A stretch of DNA of 64,000 bases from Rhodococcus rhodnii (GCA_000720375.1 JOAA01000005.1:186001-250000), one strand, 5' to 3'. Numbered from the stretch's first letter, positions 17,631 to 28,692 are shown. Numbers and translations are program-made. Notes: generated from the sequence alone by a model not told the origin.

Positions 17631-18340
17631 GCCGGATCGACCCAAGTCAGGGCGGCCAATCGCCCAGTGGTCCCTTCCCTGCGGTGACTGAACAGTGAAC
17701 GGTCCTCCACGGTGCATCGCGGGTCGATTCCGATCTTGCTCACCCCGATCGCGGCGAGTTGCTCCCACAGTCCGGCACGAAGATCCAAACCGGACTTACC
17801 GGACCGGGTCCGGCAGGCGCTGCCCGGCAGGTGTTTGTCTACATCCGCTTGCATGTCCGGCGGAACTTCGTAGCACTGGCCGCACACGGACGGACCGAGC
17901 AGAACCTCGATCCGATTCATGCGCGCTCCCGCATCCTTCATCGCCTGCAGCGCTGCCAGCAAGACGCCGACACGAGCACCCACCCGGCCCGCGTGGACCG
18001 CGCCGACGACTCCGGCTTCGGGGTCGGCGAGCAACACCGGAACGCAGTCGGCCACGAGCACCGCGATGGCGATGCCCGGCTCAGTCGTCACGAGCGCGTC
18101 GGTCGCTTCGGCGGGTGTCGTACGTGGGCCGTCGACGACCGTGACGGTCCGGCCGTGCACCTGCTCCATCCAGACCACATGGTCCTCGGGCAGTTTCAGA
18201 TCACGGGCGAGGCGCCGCCGGTTGGCCGAGACGGCCTCCGGATCGTCGCCGACGTGAGGGCCGAGGTTGAACGAGTCGTACGGCTTCGCTGACACGCCGC
18301 CAGCTCGTGTGGTGACCACCCGCCTGATGCGCAAATCCAC
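17627..18340 (-). CDS. pgeF: Peptidoglycan editing factor PgeF (YfiH, laccase-domain protein)
   Basis: The protein has about 237 residues with the YfiH fold. Zinc ligands and the catalytic Cys are visible in LVADCVPVLLAD, GAVHAGRVGARVG and GPSVCGQCYEVPP. Family members act as purine-nucleoside phosphorylase/deaminase, and PgeF in E. coli removes mis-incorporated L-Ser from peptidoglycan precursors. That role fits the position beside the mur genes. The start is uncertain: GTG 18340 has GGGGA directly against it, whereas a TTG two codons later has GGGGAG at good spacing. The gene follows the strong ftsZ terminator, so it needs read-through or its own promoter. Confidence 0.9.
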   Translation of the reverse strand: MDLRIRRVVTTRAGGVSAKPYDSFNLGPHVGDDPEAVSANRRRLARDLKLPEDHVVWMEQVHGRTVTVVDGPRTTPAEATDALVTTEPGIAIAVLVADCVPVLLADPEAGVVGAVHAGRVGARVGVLLAALQAMKDAGARMNRIEVLLGPSVCGQCYEVPPDMQADVDKHLPGSACRTRSGKSGLDLRAGLWEQLAAIGVSKIGIDPRCTVEDRSLFSHRREGTTGRLAALTWVDPA

Positions 18341-18353
18341 TCCCCATAAAAGA

Positions 18354-18399
18354 CTCGTGAGTGGTTTCGCCGGTTAGAACCGGCGAAACCACTCACGAG
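18354..18399 (-). terminator. Strong terminator after ftsZ
   Basis: A perfect 22-bp inverted repeat (18354-18375 with 18378-18399) encloses a 2-nt centre. On the minus strand it is followed by TCTTTT. It begins about 10 bases past the ftsZ stop and ends just before pgeF. Confidence 0.9.
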
Positions 18400-18409
18400 G
18401 ATATTCAGC

Positions 18410-19735
18410 TCAGCGGCGCATGAAGGGTGGGACGTCCACCTCGTCGTCCGGGTCGTCGGTCACCGGGACCGCGCGACTGGGCAGGTGTCCGCGGCCCTCC
18501 AAGCCGGTCGCCCGCGGGCCGGGCAGGCTCGTCGGACGCTCGACCGGACGCGGCGACGCGTACTGCGTCGGTGCCGGCTGCGGCGAATGTTGGGGCGTGG
18601 CCGGCGGGGTGTACGTGGTCGTCGGCGGAGTCGGCGGCGGCTGGACCGGCGGTGCCGGTTGTGGCTTCGGTTCCGGCGTTGGCTGCGGTGCCGGCCGCGC
18701 GACCTGACCGGCCTCGGCCGTGGCCGTCGGCGGGTTGGCAGGCGTACGCGAGGCGACCACTTGCGGGTCCAGCTTCTTGTGGGTGGGTGTGCCACCGTCG
18801 AAGCCGGCCGCGATCACCGTCACCCGGACCTCGTCGCCGAGTGAGTCGTCGATCACCGTTCCGAAGATGATGTTGGCTTCCGGGTGTGCCGACTCCTGTA
18901 CGAGCGACGCGGCCTCGTTGATCTCGAACAGGCCGAGATCCGAGCCACCCGCGATCGCCAGCAGCACGCCGTGTGCGCCGTCCATCGAGGCTTCCAGCAG
19001 CGGCGAGTTGATCGCCTTCTGCGCCGCCTGGATCGCCCGGCCCTCACCACGGGCCGAGCCGATGCCCATCAACGCCGAGCCCGCGCCGGACATGACGCTC
19101 TTGACGTCGGCGAAGTCCAGGTTGATCAGACCGGGCGTGGTGATCAGGTCGGTGATGCCCTGGACACCGGACAGCAGCACCTCGTCGGCCGAGCGGAACG
19201 CGTCCATCAGGCTCACGCCGACGTCGCCGAGCTGCAGCAGCCGGTCGTTCGGGATCACGATCAGGGTGTCGCACTCGTTGCGCAGCTCGGTGATGCCCTC
19301 TTCGGCCTGCCGCGCGCGGCGCTTGCCCTCGAAGGAGAACGGCCGCGTGACGACACCGATCGTCAGCGCACCGAGCTTGCGCGCGACCGACGCGACGACA
19401 GGCGCGCCACCGGTTCCGGTACCACCGCCTTCGCCCGCGGTCACGAACACCATGTCCGCGCCCTTGAGGACTTCTTCGATCTCCTCGCGGTGGTCCTCGG
19501 CGGCCTTGTGGCCGACCTCAGGATTGGCACCGGCACCGAGGCCACGGGTCAGTTCGCGGCCGATGTCGAGCTTGACGTCGGCGTCCGACATCAACAGGGC
19601 CTGCGCGTCGGTGTTCACCGCGATGAACTCGACGCCCTTCAGGCCGACCTCGATCATCCGGTTGACCGCGTTGACCCCGCCGCCGCCGATACCGACGACC
19701 TTGATCACCGCCAAGTAGTTGTGCGGGGGCGTCAT
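18410..19735 (-). CDS. ftsZ: Cell division GTPase FtsZ
   Basis: The tubulin-like GTPase that forms the Z-ring; 441 residues. The N-terminal GTP-binding domain has [14 protein letters not shown], the tubulin signature [13 protein letters not shown] and the synergy loop region [12 protein letters not shown] 100-residue Pro/Thr-rich linker separates the core from the conserved tail [12 protein letters not shown], which binds SepF and FtsW in actinobacteria. The start [15 protein letters not shown] is normal. It is the last gene before a strong hairpin terminator and is separated from ftsQ by 247 nt, room for a dedicated promoter as in Streptomyces. Confidence 0.98.
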   Translation of the reverse strand: MTPPHNYLAVIKVVGIGGGGVNAVNRMIEVGLKGVEFIAVNTDAQALLMSDADVKLDIGRELTRGLGAGANPEVGHKAAEDHREEIEEVLKGADMVFVTAGEGGGTGTGGAPVVASVARKLGALTIGVVTRPFSFEGKRRARQAEEGITELRNECDTLIVIPNDRLLQLGDVGVSLMDAFRSADEVLLSGVQGITDLITTPGLINLDFADVKSVMSGAGSALMGIGSARGEGRAIQAAQKAINSPLLEASMDGAHGVLLAIAGGSDLGLFEINEAASLVQESAHPEANIIFGTVIDDSLGDEVRVTVIAAGFDGGTPTHKKLDPQVVASRTPANPPTATAEAGQVARPAPQPTPEPKPQPAPPVQPPPTPPTTTYTPPATPQHSPQPAPTQYASPRPVERPTSLPGPRATGLEGRGHLPSRAVPVTDDPDDEVDVPPFMRR

Positions 19736-19982
19736 CGGTTCCGCCTTCCTCCAGTCATAGGTTCACACGTGGTTCACGCCGTCTGCGTCCGGCGGCCACG
19801 CAAACCCTCAACCTCAACCAGAGATTCAGAGTCATGTCAACCCCGTACGTCCTCAACCGTGGACGGTAAAGACGGATCGTGCTCGGGTCCAGCAGCCACG
19901 CCGTGTGTGACGCATGCGATCACCCGGCAGCACCAAAAATACCGGGATTTCCGGGCTTGAGCGTGTCGCCGGTTCTCACAGT

Positions 19983-20750
19983 TCAAGAAATGGTCGGTAA
20001 ATCCGGAGCAGCTACGTCGTACACCTTGCCGGGCCGTTGCAGCAATGCCGCGAGCACCATCGCCTTGCGTTCGGAATCCGCCGCGTTGCCCCACTTCACC
20101 AACTGGCCTGTGGTGAGCCGCAGCTGCACGTCGCCCGGGGTCTTGGCGGCCAGGGTGACCACCCGTTCCTTGAGCTGTGGCGGAATCCTGCCGAGTACGT
20201 CGACGACCGCGCGGGTCGCCGGGTCACCGGTGCCCAGCGTGGCGACCTCGATCGCCGGAAGACCTGCCGGCGCTTGAGGGATGACGGCATAGTCGGCTCC
20301 GGTCGCGTCGACCATGTGCGCGCCGTCGGGCAGCTTGGCGTACGCCACCGGGGTCCGTTCGGTGATGACGATCTCCACGGTACTCGGCCACGACCGCTCG
20401 ACACTGACCTTCGCGACGCGCGGCAGTGTGGCGACCCGTTTGGCGATCTCGTCGGTGTCCAACCGGACCAAGGGTTTGCCCATCTCCACAGCGGCGACGG
20501 TGCGCACTTCGTCCGGCGTCAGGCCTTCCGTGCCCTGGACGTCGACCGACCGCGCGCCGAGCACCGGCGTGAACAAGATCACGTAGAGCACGCCGACGAT
20601 ACCGAGGAACACCAGAACGACCATCCAGCGGCGCATCAACGCCCTGCGGCGGGTCGGCCGCAGCAGTTCCCGCTTCTCCCTGCGCTCGCGAGCCGCCGCG
20701 CCCGCACTGCTGGCGGGGCGGCGGCTCTCGGGACGCGTGGGGGTCGTCAT
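19983..20750 (-). CDS. ftsQ: Cell division protein FtsQ (POTRA domain)
   Basis: A 255-residue bitopic membrane protein. An Arg-rich cytosolic N-terminus (about 1-40) precedes one helix ([19 protein letters not shown]). The external POTRA domain ([20 protein letters not shown], then [24 protein letters not shown]) and the FtsQ/DivIB beta domain follow. It bridges the early and late divisome with FtsL and the coiled-coil partner FtsB. The ATG overlaps the murC stop as ATGA. Confidence 0.95.
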   Translation of the reverse strand: MTTPTRPESRRPASSAGAAARERREKRELLRPTRRRALMRRWMVVLVFLGIVGVLYVILFTPVLGARSVDVQGTEGLTPDEVRTVAAVEMGKPLVRLDTDEIAKRVATLPRVAKVSVERSWPSTVEIVITERTPVAYAKLPDGAHMVDATGADYAVIPQAPAGLPAIEVATLGTGDPATRAVVDVLGRIPPQLKERVVTLAAKTPGDVQLRLTTGQLVKWGNAADSERKAMVLAALLQRPGKVYDVAAPDLPTIS

Positions 20751-22159
20751 TGCCGGTCCAGTGCGGCAATCAGTTCCGGACCGAGCGAGGTGACGTCACC
20801 GGCACCCATGGTCAGCACCAGGTCCCCGTCCTTGGCCAAGGACGCGACCAGTCCCGGCACCTTGTCGAACGCGGGCTCGTAGTGCACCTGGTCTTTGGGC
20901 AGCGGAACGGCGTCGGCGATCAGCGCGCCGCTGACGCCCGGCTCCGGGGCCTCCCGCGCGCCGAACACGTCCAGCACCACCACTTCGTCGGCCAACGCGA
21001 GCGCCTCGCCGAACTCCTTGGCGAACATCCGGGTCCGCGAGTAGAGGTGCGGCTGGAACACGACAAGCACCCGTCCGTCCGAGGCCGCCGGGCGCACGGC
21101 TCGCAGCTGTGCGGCGACTTCGGTCGGGTGGTGGGCGTAGTCGTCGTAGACGCGGACACCGCGGGAACGGCCCTTGAACTCGAACCGCCTGCGCACGCCG
21201 CCGAACGCGGCAATGCCTCCCAGCAGACCCTCGAGCTGTGCGCCGAGTTCGAGCCCGGCCAGCAAGGCAGCCAGCCCGTTGAGCGCCATGTGCTCACCCG
21301 GGACCGCGACGCCGACCTCTATCTCCTTGCCCTCCAAGGAGATCACCGCGCGACCCGCGCCGTCGACCGGGTCGTACGAGAGCAACTTGGCCGAGTCGTC
21401 GCCGTCCGCGTTGCGGCCGTAACGCCGTACGCGCAGGCCACGTGCTTCGGCCCGCTCCGCGAGCGCGACCGCGCCCGGGTCGTCCGCGCACACGATGAGC
21501 ACGCCGTCCGGGTTCAGCCGGTCCACAAAGGACTCGAAGACGGCCGCGTACGCCTCGGGAGTGCCGTGGTGGTCAAGGTGATCGGCCTCGACGTTGGTCA
21601 CGACCGCGACCGACGGCGTGAACACCAGGAACGAGCCGTCGCTCTCGTCCGCCTCGGCGACGAAGATCCCGCCGGAGCCCTGGTGCGCGTTCGCGCCGGA
21701 CTCGTTGAGGTCGCCGCCGATCGCGAACGACGGGTCGAGCCTGCAGTGTTGCAATGCGACAGTCAGCATCGACGTGGTCGACGTTTTGCCGTGCGTACCG
21801 GCGATGCACGCGACCCGATGGCCGACCATCAAGCCTGCCAACGCCTCCGAGCGGTGCAGCACGGTGATGCCACGCCGCCGCGCCTCGACCAGCTCGGGAT
21901 TGTCCTCTTTGATCGCCGTGGAGACGACGACCGCGGTTGGCCCGTCCGGCAACAGGTCGAGGTTCTCGGCGGCCTGGCCGACCGCGATCTTCGCGCCCTG
22001 TGCGCGCAGTGCCAGGAAAGTCCGCGAGTCCTTGGCGTCCGAACCGGACACTTGCAGGCCACGGGCGAGCAGGATCCGCGCGATACCGCTCATCCCGGCG
22101 CCACCGACGCCGACCAGATGCGCCCGCTCCAGCACGGCGGGGGTGGTGAAGGTGCTCAC
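20747..22159 (-). CDS. murC: UDP-N-acetylmuramate--L-alanine ligase
   Basis: Adds L-Ala to UDP-MurNAc with ATP, the first amino-acid step of the peptidoglycan stem. The product has 470 residues with the N-terminal [11 protein letters not shown] nucleotide-fold motif, the ATP-binding loop [11 protein letters not shown], and the C-terminal ligase block [15 protein letters not shown] and [12 protein letters not shown]. The GTG at 22159 overlaps the murG stop as GTGA, which fixes the start. The frame continues upstream to 22456 but that part is murG read in another frame. Confidence 0.97.
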   Translation of the reverse strand: MSTFTTPAVLERAHLVGVGGAGMSGIARILLARGLQVSGSDAKDSRTFLALRAQGAKIAVGQAAENLDLLPDGPTAVVVSTAIKEDNPELVEARRRGITVLHRSEALAGLMVGHRVACIAGTHGKTSTTSMLTVALQHCRLDPSFAIGGDLNESGANAHQGSGGIFVAEADESDGSFLVFTPSVAVVTNVEADHLDHHGTPEAYAAVFESFVDRLNPDGVLIVCADDPGAVALAERAEARGLRVRRYGRNADGDDSAKLLSYDPVDGAGRAVISLEGKEIEVGVAVPGEHMALNGLAALLAGLELGAQLEGLLGGIAAFGGVRRRFEFKGRSRGVRVYDDYAHHPTEVAAQLRAVRPAASDGRVLVVFQPHLYSRTRMFAKEFGEALALADEVVVLDVFGAREAPEPGVSGALIADAVPLPKDQVHYEPAFDKVPGLVASLAKDGDLVLTMGAGDVTSLGPELIAALDRQ

Positions 22160-23244
22160 TTGCGCACCACGTCCAGCACCATCTTGGCCAGCACGTCCGC
22201 AGCCGAACCGTGCCCGGTGCTCTGCGCGGCCGACCCCATCGCGGAGAGCCTGCGGGGGTTGGTCAGCAACGGCAGCAGGACCTCCCTGAGCTTGTCCGGG
22301 CTCAGTTCGTTGTCCGGGATCATGATCGCGCCACCCGCGGTCACCTGGGGACGGCAGTTGAACGCCTGCTCGCCGTTGCCGATGGGCAGCGGGACATACA
22401 CAGCGGGCAGTCCGACAGCCGAAACCTCGGCGACGGTCATCGCGCCGGAACGGCACAACACCGCGTCGGCCGCGGCGTACGCAAGGTCCATGCGCTCCAG
22501 GTACGGCACAGGCACGTACGGCGGTGCGCCTGGGATCTGCTGGACCGCCAACGTGTTCTTCGCGCCGTGCGCGTGCAGCACGCCGATTCCGGCCCTGGCG
22601 AATTCGCTCGCCAGCGGAGCCACCGCGTTGTTGATCGACACCGCGCCCTGCGAACCGCCGAACACCAGCAGCGTCGGCGCGTGCGGGTGCAGCCGGAAGA
22701 ACCGGCGCGCCTCGTCACGCAACGCCTGCCTGTCCAAATCCGTGATCGACTGCCGCAACGGGATCCCGATCACCTCGGCGTTCGGCAGACCCGAGTCCGG
22801 CACGGCAGCGGCGACCCGTGCCGCGTACCGAGCGCCGACCTTGTTCGCCATTCCGGTGCGGGCGTTCGCCTCGTGCACCACGATCGGCAGACGGCCACGC
22901 GCGGCCAAGTAGGCGGGCAACGCCACGTACCCGCCGAAGCCGACGACGACGTCCGCGCCGACCCGGTCGAGCACCGCACGGGTCTGCTTGATCGCCCGGC
23001 GCACGTTCAGCGGCAGCTTCAGCAGGTCCATCGTGGGCTTACGCGGCATCGGCACCGGCGGGATCATCTCCAGCTGGTAGCCGCGCGCCGGCACGATCTT
23101 GCCCTCGAGGCCGCGGGGCGTGCCCAGCGCGACCACCCGGGCGTCTGGCCGGGCACGCCGCACCGCGTCAGCCAACGCGAGTGCCGGTTCGATGTGCCCG
23201 GCCGTGCCCCCACCGGCCACCACGACACACGGTCCCTGGTTAAT
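22156..23244 (-). CDS. murG: MurG, lipid II-forming GlcNAc transferase; probable ATT start
   Basis: Transfers GlcNAc from UDP-GlcNAc to lipid I on the inner membrane face. The motifs [58 protein letters not shown] and the UDP-binding block with [24 protein letters not shown] are intact. The only good ribosome-binding site, AAGGAGG, lies five bases before an ATT at 23244-23242. That codon overlaps the ftsW TAA stop (ATTAA) and gives the N-terminal length usual for the family. The nearest canonical upstream start, GTG 23265, has no ribosome-binding site; downstream GTGs fall inside the conserved motif. About 362 residues. Confidence 0.95.
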   Translation of the reverse strand: MNQGPCVVVAGGGTAGHIEPALALADAVRRARPDARVVALGTPRGLEGKIVPARGYQLEMIPPVPMPRKPTMDLLKLPLNVRRAIKQTRAVLDRVGADVVVGFGGYVALPAYLAARGRLPIVVHEANARTGMANKVGARYAARVAAAVPDSGLPNAEVIGIPLRQSITDLDRQALRDEARRFFRLHPHAPTLLVFGGSQGAVSINNAVAPLASEFARAGIGVLHAHGAKNTLAVQQIPGAPPYVPVPYLERMDLAYAAADAVLCRSGAMTVAEVSAVGLPAVYVPLPIGNGEQAFNCRPQVTAGGAIMIPDNELSPDKLREVLLPLLTNPRRLSAMGSAAQSTGHGSAADVLAKMVLDVVRK

Positions 23245-24718
23245 GACGTCCTCCTTCGTCCGCACGGGGATGGCCGGCGCGGCCGCGTGCGGAACGCCTG
23301 TGTTCTCGACGGTGTTCCGGAACCGGAACGCTACGACGAGTCCTGCGGCGCTCGTGCAGCTGGCGCTCCGACGTGCCTGCCCGCCGGGAAGCCGGTTCGC
23401 GGCGTCCGGTCGCTCGTGGCGGCGTGGACGGTCGCGACGGCTTGCGCTTCTGCGGCGGGTTGTACACGTCGGGGGCGGGCAGCTTCATGAGCCGGCCGAA
23501 CCGACCTGGTCCCTGCGAGCGTAGTGCGGCCACGGATTCGGGTTCATGGCGAGCACAGTTAGCGAGGATCCCGAACACGAACATGGTCACCACGATCGAG
23601 CTGCCACCGGCGGAAATCATCGGCAGCGTGATCCCGGTGACGGGCAGCAGGCCCACCACGTAGGCGATGTTGATCGCGGCCTGGCCGACCAGCCACACCG
23701 TCAGGGTGGCGGCCACCATCCGGATCCACGGGTCGATGTTGCGGGCGGCGATCCGCAGGCCGACCACGGCGAGCATGGCGAACAGCCCGAGCACCAACGC
23801 GCAGCCGAGGAACCCCAGCTCCTCGCCGATCAGCGCGAAGATGAAGTCGTTATGCACGTTGGGCAAGTACTCCCATTTCGACTGGCCCTGCCCGAGGCCC
23901 TTGCCGAACAGCCCGCCGTCGGCGAGCGCGAACTTGGCCTGCAGCGCCTGCAGTCCCTTGCCTGTCGGGTCGGCTTCCGGGTTGAGGAACGTCAGCACGC
24001 GGTCGAGCCGGTACGCCTCGTTGAGCGACAGCACCACGACACCGGCGACACCGCCGATCGCGGCGGCGCCGAACAGGCGCATCGGGGCACCGGCGAACCA
24101 CAGCAGCGCGAACAGCACGACGATCAACGTGACCGTGCCGCCGAGGTCGGGCTGCATCATGACCAGCGCGAACATCAGCAACGCCACGGGCACGAGCGGC
24201 ACGAGCAGATGCCGGTACTGGTGCAGCAACGCCTTCTTCTGCACCAGCACGTGCGCGCCCCACAGCACCAGCGCGAGCTTGGCGACCTCGATCGGCTGGA
24301 ACGAGACCGGGCCGACGACGAACCAGCTGGTCGTGCCGTTGATCGTCTTGCCGACGAGCAGAACGAGCACCAGCAGGCCGAAGCACGCGGCCAAGGCGGG
24401 CGCGGCGAACTGCCGCATCAGCCGCAGCGGCATCCGGACCGCGATCCAGAACGCGATCGCGCCGATCACCACGAACAGCAGCTGCTTTTTGAAGACCGTG
24501 TAGACCGATGACGAGCCGGAGTCCAGCGAGACCACGGAGCTCGCGGACAACACCATCACCAGGCCGAGCACGGTCAGCAGACCGAACACCGCGAGCACCA
24601 GGTGGAAGCTGGCCAGCGGGCGGCCGAGCCATGCCGTCAGCAGGGTGAACAGGCTGGTGCGCTTGCGCCGTTCCGCCCTGGCGCGCTTACGGTCCTCCGG
24701 TGTGAGGGTGGCTGTCAT
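23240..24718 (-). CDS. ftsW: Lipid II polymerase FtsW (SEDS family)
   Basis: A 492-residue integral membrane protein with about ten helices that polymerises septal glycan chains together with FtsI. SEDS hallmarks are visible: [33 protein letters not shown] helix 4, [17 protein letters not shown] block and [17 protein letters not shown]. The first 30 residues and the last about 85 are hydrophilic and Arg-rich; the C-terminal tail ([16 protein letters not shown] and onward) is long, as in other actinobacteria, where it contacts FtsZ or FtsI. It overlaps the murG start and lies 15 nt from murD. Confidence 0.96.
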   Translation of the reverse strand: MTATLTPEDRKRARAERRKRTSLFTLLTAWLGRPLASFHLVLAVFGLLTVLGLVMVLSASSVVSLDSGSSSVYTVFKKQLLFVVIGAIAFWIAVRMPLRLMRQFAAPALAACFGLLVLVLLVGKTINGTTSWFVVGPVSFQPIEVAKLALVLWGAHVLVQKKALLHQYRHLLVPLVPVALLMFALVMMQPDLGGTVTLIVVLFALLWFAGAPMRLFGAAAIGGVAGVVVLSLNEAYRLDRVLTFLNPEADPTGKGLQALQAKFALADGGLFGKGLGQGQSKWEYLPNVHNDFIFALIGEELGFLGCALVLGLFAMLAVVGLRIAARNIDPWIRMVAATLTVWLVGQAAINIAYVVGLLPVTGITLPMISAGGSSIVVTMFVFGILANCARHEPESVAALRSQGPGRFGRLMKLPAPDVYNPPQKRKPSRPSTPPRATGRREPASRRAGTSERQLHERRRTRRSVPVPEHRREHRRSARGRAGHPRADEGGRH

Positions 24719-24733
24719 GACAATGCCTCCCTG

Positions 24734-26062
24734 TCACGCCGATGCCTGGACTGCTTTCGTGAACACCTCGCCGCGGTGCACGTAGCCCTCGAACATGTCG
24801 AACGACTTCGCGGCGGGAGCCAGCAGTACGACGTCACCAGGGCGTGCCAGGGCGCGGGCCGCGCGTACCGCTGCAGTCATGGCCCCATGGTCTCGTGAAT
24901 CCAACCGCGTGACGGGGACCTCGGGCGCGTGTCGCTCGATGGCTTGTGCGAAAACCTCCTGATCAACGCCCATGAGGACGACTCCCCGCAGGTGGCCGGC
25001 CACGCTCGCGACAAGATCGTCGACCTCGGCGCCGTGCAGTTCGCCGCCGGCGATCCACACGACGTGCTCGTAGGCGGTCAGTGACCCCTCGGCGGCATGG
25101 GTGTTGGTGGCCTTGGAGTCGTTGATGTACGGAATTCCGTCGATCTCTCCGACCAGTTGGACCCGATGCGGCTGGGGTTGGTACGTACGCAGGCCTTCGC
25201 GGACCGCTTCGGGGCTGACGCCGTACGCCCTGGCCAGTGCGGCCGCGGCGAGGGCGTTGCTGACGTTGTGCAGGCCTGGCGGCCGGACTTCGTCGACGGG
25301 GCACAACCGGGTGCCGTCGTCCACGAGCCACCCGTCAGTCACACCGAACCTGTTGGGGCCCGGCTCCCCGACGGTGAAACCTGTGCCGCTGGAACGATTC
25401 CCTTGGCTAGCCAACTGGACCGACCATTCGTCGTCCGCGTTGTAGATGCGGGTTTTCGCGCCCTGGTAGATCTTGGCCTTGGCGGCCCCGTACTCCTCCA
25501 TCGAGCCGTGCCACTCGATGTGGTCCTCAGCCAGGTTGAGCACGACGGCCGCGGCCACCTCGAGGGACCGCACCCAGTGCAGCTGGTAGCTGGACAGCTC
25601 GATGGCCAGCACCTCGTAGCCCGCCCTGACCGCGTCGATCACCGGCAGACCGATGTTCCCGCAGGCCACGGCCTTCACTCCGGCGGCGAGCAGCACTGAC
25701 TCCAGCATGCCGACGGTGGTGGTCTTGCCGTCCGTCCCGGTCACCGCGAGCCACGTCTGCCCCTCGGACAACCGCCACGCCAGTTCCACCTCGCCGATGA
25801 CCTCGATGCCCGCCTGCGCCGCGGCCACGAGCAGCGGGCTGGTCGGCTTCCAGCCGGGGCTGGTCACCACCAGGTCCGTGCCTTCAGGCGGGGCCGTCAG
25901 CCCTGGCCGGGCGAGATCGCCGAACTCCCGCAGGGCCTCGGGCTTGCCGTCGGTGATGGTGACGTTGACGCCGAGTTCGGCCAACGCGGCCACCACCGAC
26001 CGACCGGTCACCCCCGCGCCGACGACCAGGACGTTGCGCCCGACGAGATCAGCCCGCGCCAC
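24734..26062 (-). CDS. murD: UDP-N-acetylmuramoylalanine--D-glutamate ligase
   Basis: Adds D-Glu to UDP-MurNAc-L-Ala. The product has 442 residues with the N-terminal [14 protein letters not shown] fold, the ATP loop [13 protein letters not shown], and the central [24 protein letters not shown] and [13 protein letters not shown] substrate-binding blocks. The last of these is typical of MurD. The start overlaps the mraY end by 14 nt, and GTG is used. Its position between mraY and ftsW is the standard dcw order. Confidence 0.97.
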   Translation of the reverse strand: MARADLVGRNVLVVGAGVTGRSVVAALAELGVNVTITDGKPEALREFGDLARPGLTAPPEGTDLVVTSPGWKPTSPLLVAAAQAGIEVIGEVELAWRLSEGQTWLAVTGTDGKTTTVGMLESVLLAAGVKAVACGNIGLPVIDAVRAGYEVLAIELSSYQLHWVRSLEVAAAVVLNLAEDHIEWHGSMEEYGAAKAKIYQGAKTRIYNADDEWSVQLASQGNRSSGTGFTVGEPGPNRFGVTDGWLVDDGTRLCPVDEVRPPGLHNVSNALAAAALARAYGVSPEAVREGLRTYQPQPHRVQLVGEIDGIPYINDSKATNTHAAEGSLTAYEHVVWIAGGELHGAEVDDLVASVAGHLRGVVLMGVDQEVFAQAIERHAPEVPVTRLDSRDHGAMTAAVRAARALARPGDVVLLAPAAKSFDMFEGYVHRGEVFTKAVQASA

Positions 26063-27134
26063 TTGCCGCCAGCCATTCGCTGTAGAACAGGCCGAGCCCG
26101 AACATCGCGCACACGCCGCCGAGCAGCCAGAACCTGATGATCACGGTGGTCTCCGCCCACCCGGCCAGCTCGAAGTGGTGGTGGAACGGCGCCATCCGGA
26201 AGACGCGTTTCTTGGTCAGCTGGAAAACCCCGATCTGCACGATCACCGACATCATCTCCACCACGAAGATGCCACCGATCACGATCATCAGCAGCTCGGT
26301 GCGCGTCATCATGGACAGGCCCGCGACCAGGCCACCGAGCGCCAGCGAGCCGGTGTCACCCATGAAGATCTTGGCCGGTGCGGCGTTCCACCACAGGAAG
26401 CCGATGCACGCGCCCATCGCCGAGGCGGCCACGATCGCGAGGTCGAGCGGGTCACGCGTGTCGTAGCAGGCCGGGCCCAGCACCGCGGAGCAGTCGTTAC
26501 GCAGCTGCCAGAAGCAGATGACCACGTACGTGCCGAACACCATGGCCGCCGACCCACCGGCCAGACCGTCGAGGCCGTCGGTGAAGTTCACCGCGTTCGA
26601 CCAGGCGCCGATGATGCCGTAGCAGAACACCACGAAACCGACCGTGCCGAACGAGATGAACGAGATGTCCCTGATGAAGGACAGGTTCGGCGACGCAGGC
26701 GACAGGCCGTTCTCGTCGACGAACTGCAGCGCGAGGATGGCGAACGTGACACCGACGACCAGCTGGCCGACCAGCTTGGCCGTCTTGTTCAGGCCCAGGT
26801 TGCGCTGCTTGCGGATCTTGATGAAGTCGTCGAGGAAGCCGACCAGGCCAAGCCCGGTGGTCAGCATCATCACCAGCCAGCCGGACGCGGTCGGCGACTC
26901 GTCCCGGCCCATCAGCATGTTCACGCCGTAGGAGCCGAGGTAGCCGACCCACATGGCGACCATGATCGCCACGCCGCCCATGGTCGGGGTGCCGCGCTTG
27001 GACTTGTGGCCCTGCGGGCCTTCCTCGCGGATCTCCTGCCCGAAGCCCTGCCTGGAGAACAGCTTGATCAGGTAGGGCGTGAACAGGATGGAGATCACCA
27101 GCGCGATCGCGCCGGCGATACCGATGCCGATCAC
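26049..27134 (-). CDS. mraY: Phospho-N-acetylmuramoyl-pentapeptide transferase
   Basis: Transfers phospho-MurNAc-pentapeptide to undecaprenyl phosphate to make lipid I. The 361-residue protein has ten predicted helices. The catalytic Asp motifs are present as [14 protein letters not shown] and [24 protein letters not shown] motif lies near the N-terminus and [12 protein letters not shown] near the C-terminus; the latter is the nucleoside-antibiotic-sensitive HHH loop. The GTG at 27134 overlaps the stop of an unusual mini-ORF by GTGA. Confidence 0.97.
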   Translation of the reverse strand: MIGIGIAGAIALVISILFTPYLIKLFSRQGFGQEIREEGPQGHKSKRGTPTMGGVAIMVAMWVGYLGSYGVNMLMGRDESPTASGWLVMMLTTGLGLVGFLDDFIKIRKQRNLGLNKTAKLVGQLVVGVTFAILALQFVDENGLSPASPNLSFIRDISFISFGTVGFVVFCYGIIGAWSNAVNFTDGLDGLAGGSAAMVFGTYVVICFWQLRNDCSAVLGPACYDTRDPLDLAIVAASAMGACIGFLWWNAAPAKIFMGDTGSLALGGLVAGLSMMTRTELLMIVIGGIFVVEMMSVIVQIGVFQLTKKRVFRMAPFHHHFELAGWAETTVIIRFWLLGGVCAMFGLGLFYSEWLAASGAG

Positions 27135-27253
27135 TTACTGTCCTCCAAAGACACAGACTCCAGAAGGGCATCAGCCGACCAGCGGCGGGTCACTTCGCCA
27201 TCCTCCAAGGACACAGTCTCCAGAAGGGCTTCGGCCGACCAGCGGCGGGTCAC
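27131..27253 (-). CDS. Mini-ORF of two 20-residue tandem repeats between murF and mraY
   Basis: The frame encodes 40 residues: [20 protein letters not shown] followed by [20 protein letters not shown]. Its GTG overlaps the murF stop in a GTGA, and its own TGA overlaps the mraY GTG in another GTGA, so ribosomes could pass from murF through it to mraY. Each unit resembles the end of MurF (ADALLEDSE), which suggests duplication of the murF 3' end. No function is known. It may be a real coupled micropeptide or merely a spacer that keeps the translational relay intact. Confidence 0.5.
   Translation of the reverse strand: MTRRWSAEALLETVSLEDGEVTRRWSADALLESVSLEDSK
27134..27253 (-). repeat. 60-bp direct tandem duplication
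   Basis: Two copies of 60 bp (27194-27253 and 27134-27193) agree at about 51 positions. Both begin GTGACCCGCCGCTGGTCGGC. The unit length, a multiple of three, keeps the frame. Confidence 0.85.
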
Positions 27254-28692
27254 TCGGAATCCTCCAGCAGCGCGTCCGCCACCCGCCACAGCGCGGCGGA
27301 CTTCGAGGCCTTGACGAGTACCACGTCACCAGGTCGTAGTTCGGTCCGAAGCAGCGCCACGGCCGCGTCGACGTCCGGCACCAGCACGGACTCCTCTCCC
27401 CATGAGCCTTCGAGATGGGCGCCTTGGTGCATGGCGCGCGCGTCGTCCCCCACCACCACAAGCCGGTTGATGTCCAGCCGGACCGCGAGCCTGCCGATCT
27501 CGTCGTGCGCGGTGACGTGCTCGGCACCGAGGTCGGCCATTGTCCCCAGCACCGCCCAGGTGCGGCGGTTTCCCTGCCGGGCGATCTCGACGACGCTCTT
27601 CAGCGCGGCCCGGACCGACTCAGGGTTGGCGTTGTAGGAGTCGTTCACGAACGTCACGCCGTCCGACCGGGTGGTGACCTCCATCCGGCGCGCGGACATG
27701 CGCTTGGCCTGCGAGAGCCGCGCGGCCACCTCGTCGACCGTCGCACCGAGTTCCAGCGCGACGGCCGCGGCGGCCAGGGCGTTGCCCACGTGGTGCGCGC
27801 CGTGCAGCGTCAGCTTGACGTCGGCGTCGCCCTGCGGCGTCACGAGCCGGAAGCTCGCCCGCGCCTCCGCGTCCAAGACGACGTTCTCGGCCCGGACCTG
27901 CGCGTCGGCACTCTCGCCGACCAGCACGACGCGGGCCTTCGTCCGCGAGGCCATGGCCCGCACCAGCGGGTCGTCCGCGTTGAGCACGGCGACGCCGTCC
28001 TGCGGCAGCGCCTCGGCGAGTTCGCCCTTGGCCTTGGCGATCTCGTCCTTGGAGGCGTAGTTGCCGATGTGCGCGGTGCCGACGTTGATCACTACGCCGA
28101 TCTTCGGCGGCGCCACCTCGGTCAGGTCACGGATGTGGCCCATGCCGCGAGCGGAAAGTTCGAGCACCAGGTACTTGGTCTGCTCGTCGGCACGCAACAC
28201 GGTCCACGGGTGGCCGAGTTCGCTGTTGAACGAGCCCGGCGGAGCCACCGTCGGCCCCATCGGCTCGACGAGTTGCGCGATCAGGTCCTTGGTCGAGGTC
28301 TTGCCGGACGAACCGGTCACACCGACGATCGTCAGGCCAGGCAGGCGGTCCACGACGTAGCGGGCGATGGCCGCCAAACCGGCCAGGACCGCGGCACCCG
28401 AGCCGTCCTTGTCGCCGATCAGCGCGAACGAGCCGTGGTTCGCCTCGGTCACCGGCGGGACGATCACCGCGGGCGCGTCGATCTCACGGGCCGCGAGCGT
28501 CAGCCGCGCCCCGGAGGACTTGGCGAAGTCGTGTCCGTCGACCTTCACCCCCGGCAGTGCCACGAACAGGTCCCCCGGCGAGACCTCGCGGGAGTCGAAC
28601 TCGACCGAACCGGTCACGACCACATCGGGGTCGACGTTGTGCAGTCTGCCGCCGACTGCCTCGGCGATCTGTCCAGCGGTCAACGGGATCAC
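27250..28692 (-). CDS. murF: UDP-MurNAc-tripeptide--D-alanyl-D-alanine ligase
   Basis: Adds D-Ala-D-Ala to complete the UDP-MurNAc-pentapeptide. The product has 480 residues with the MurF N-terminal domain (PLTAGQIAEAVGG, then FDSREVSPGDLFVAL), the ATP loop GVTGSSGKTSTKDL and the substrate-binding NDSYNANPESVRAAL block. The last is diagnostic for MurF. The GTG at 28692 overlaps the murE stop as GTGA. The C-terminal ADALLEDSE is echoed in the repeats directly downstream. Confidence 0.97.
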   Translation of the reverse strand: MIPLTAGQIAEAVGGRLHNVDPDVVVTGSVEFDSREVSPGDLFVALPGVKVDGHDFAKSSGARLTLAAREIDAPAVIVPPVTEANHGSFALIGDKDGSGAAVLAGLAAIARYVVDRLPGLTIVGVTGSSGKTSTKDLIAQLVEPMGPTVAPPGSFNSELGHPWTVLRADEQTKYLVLELSARGMGHIRDLTEVAPPKIGVVINVGTAHIGNYASKDEIAKAKGELAEALPQDGVAVLNADDPLVRAMASRTKARVVLVGESADAQVRAENVVLDAEARASFRLVTPQGDADVKLTLHGAHHVGNALAAAAVALELGATVDEVAARLSQAKRMSARRMEVTTRSDGVTFVNDSYNANPESVRAALKSVVEIARQGNRRTWAVLGTMADLGAEHVTAHDEIGRLAVRLDINRLVVVGDDARAMHQGAHLEGSWGEESVLVPDVDAAVALLRTELRPGDVVLVKASKSAALWRVADALLEDSE

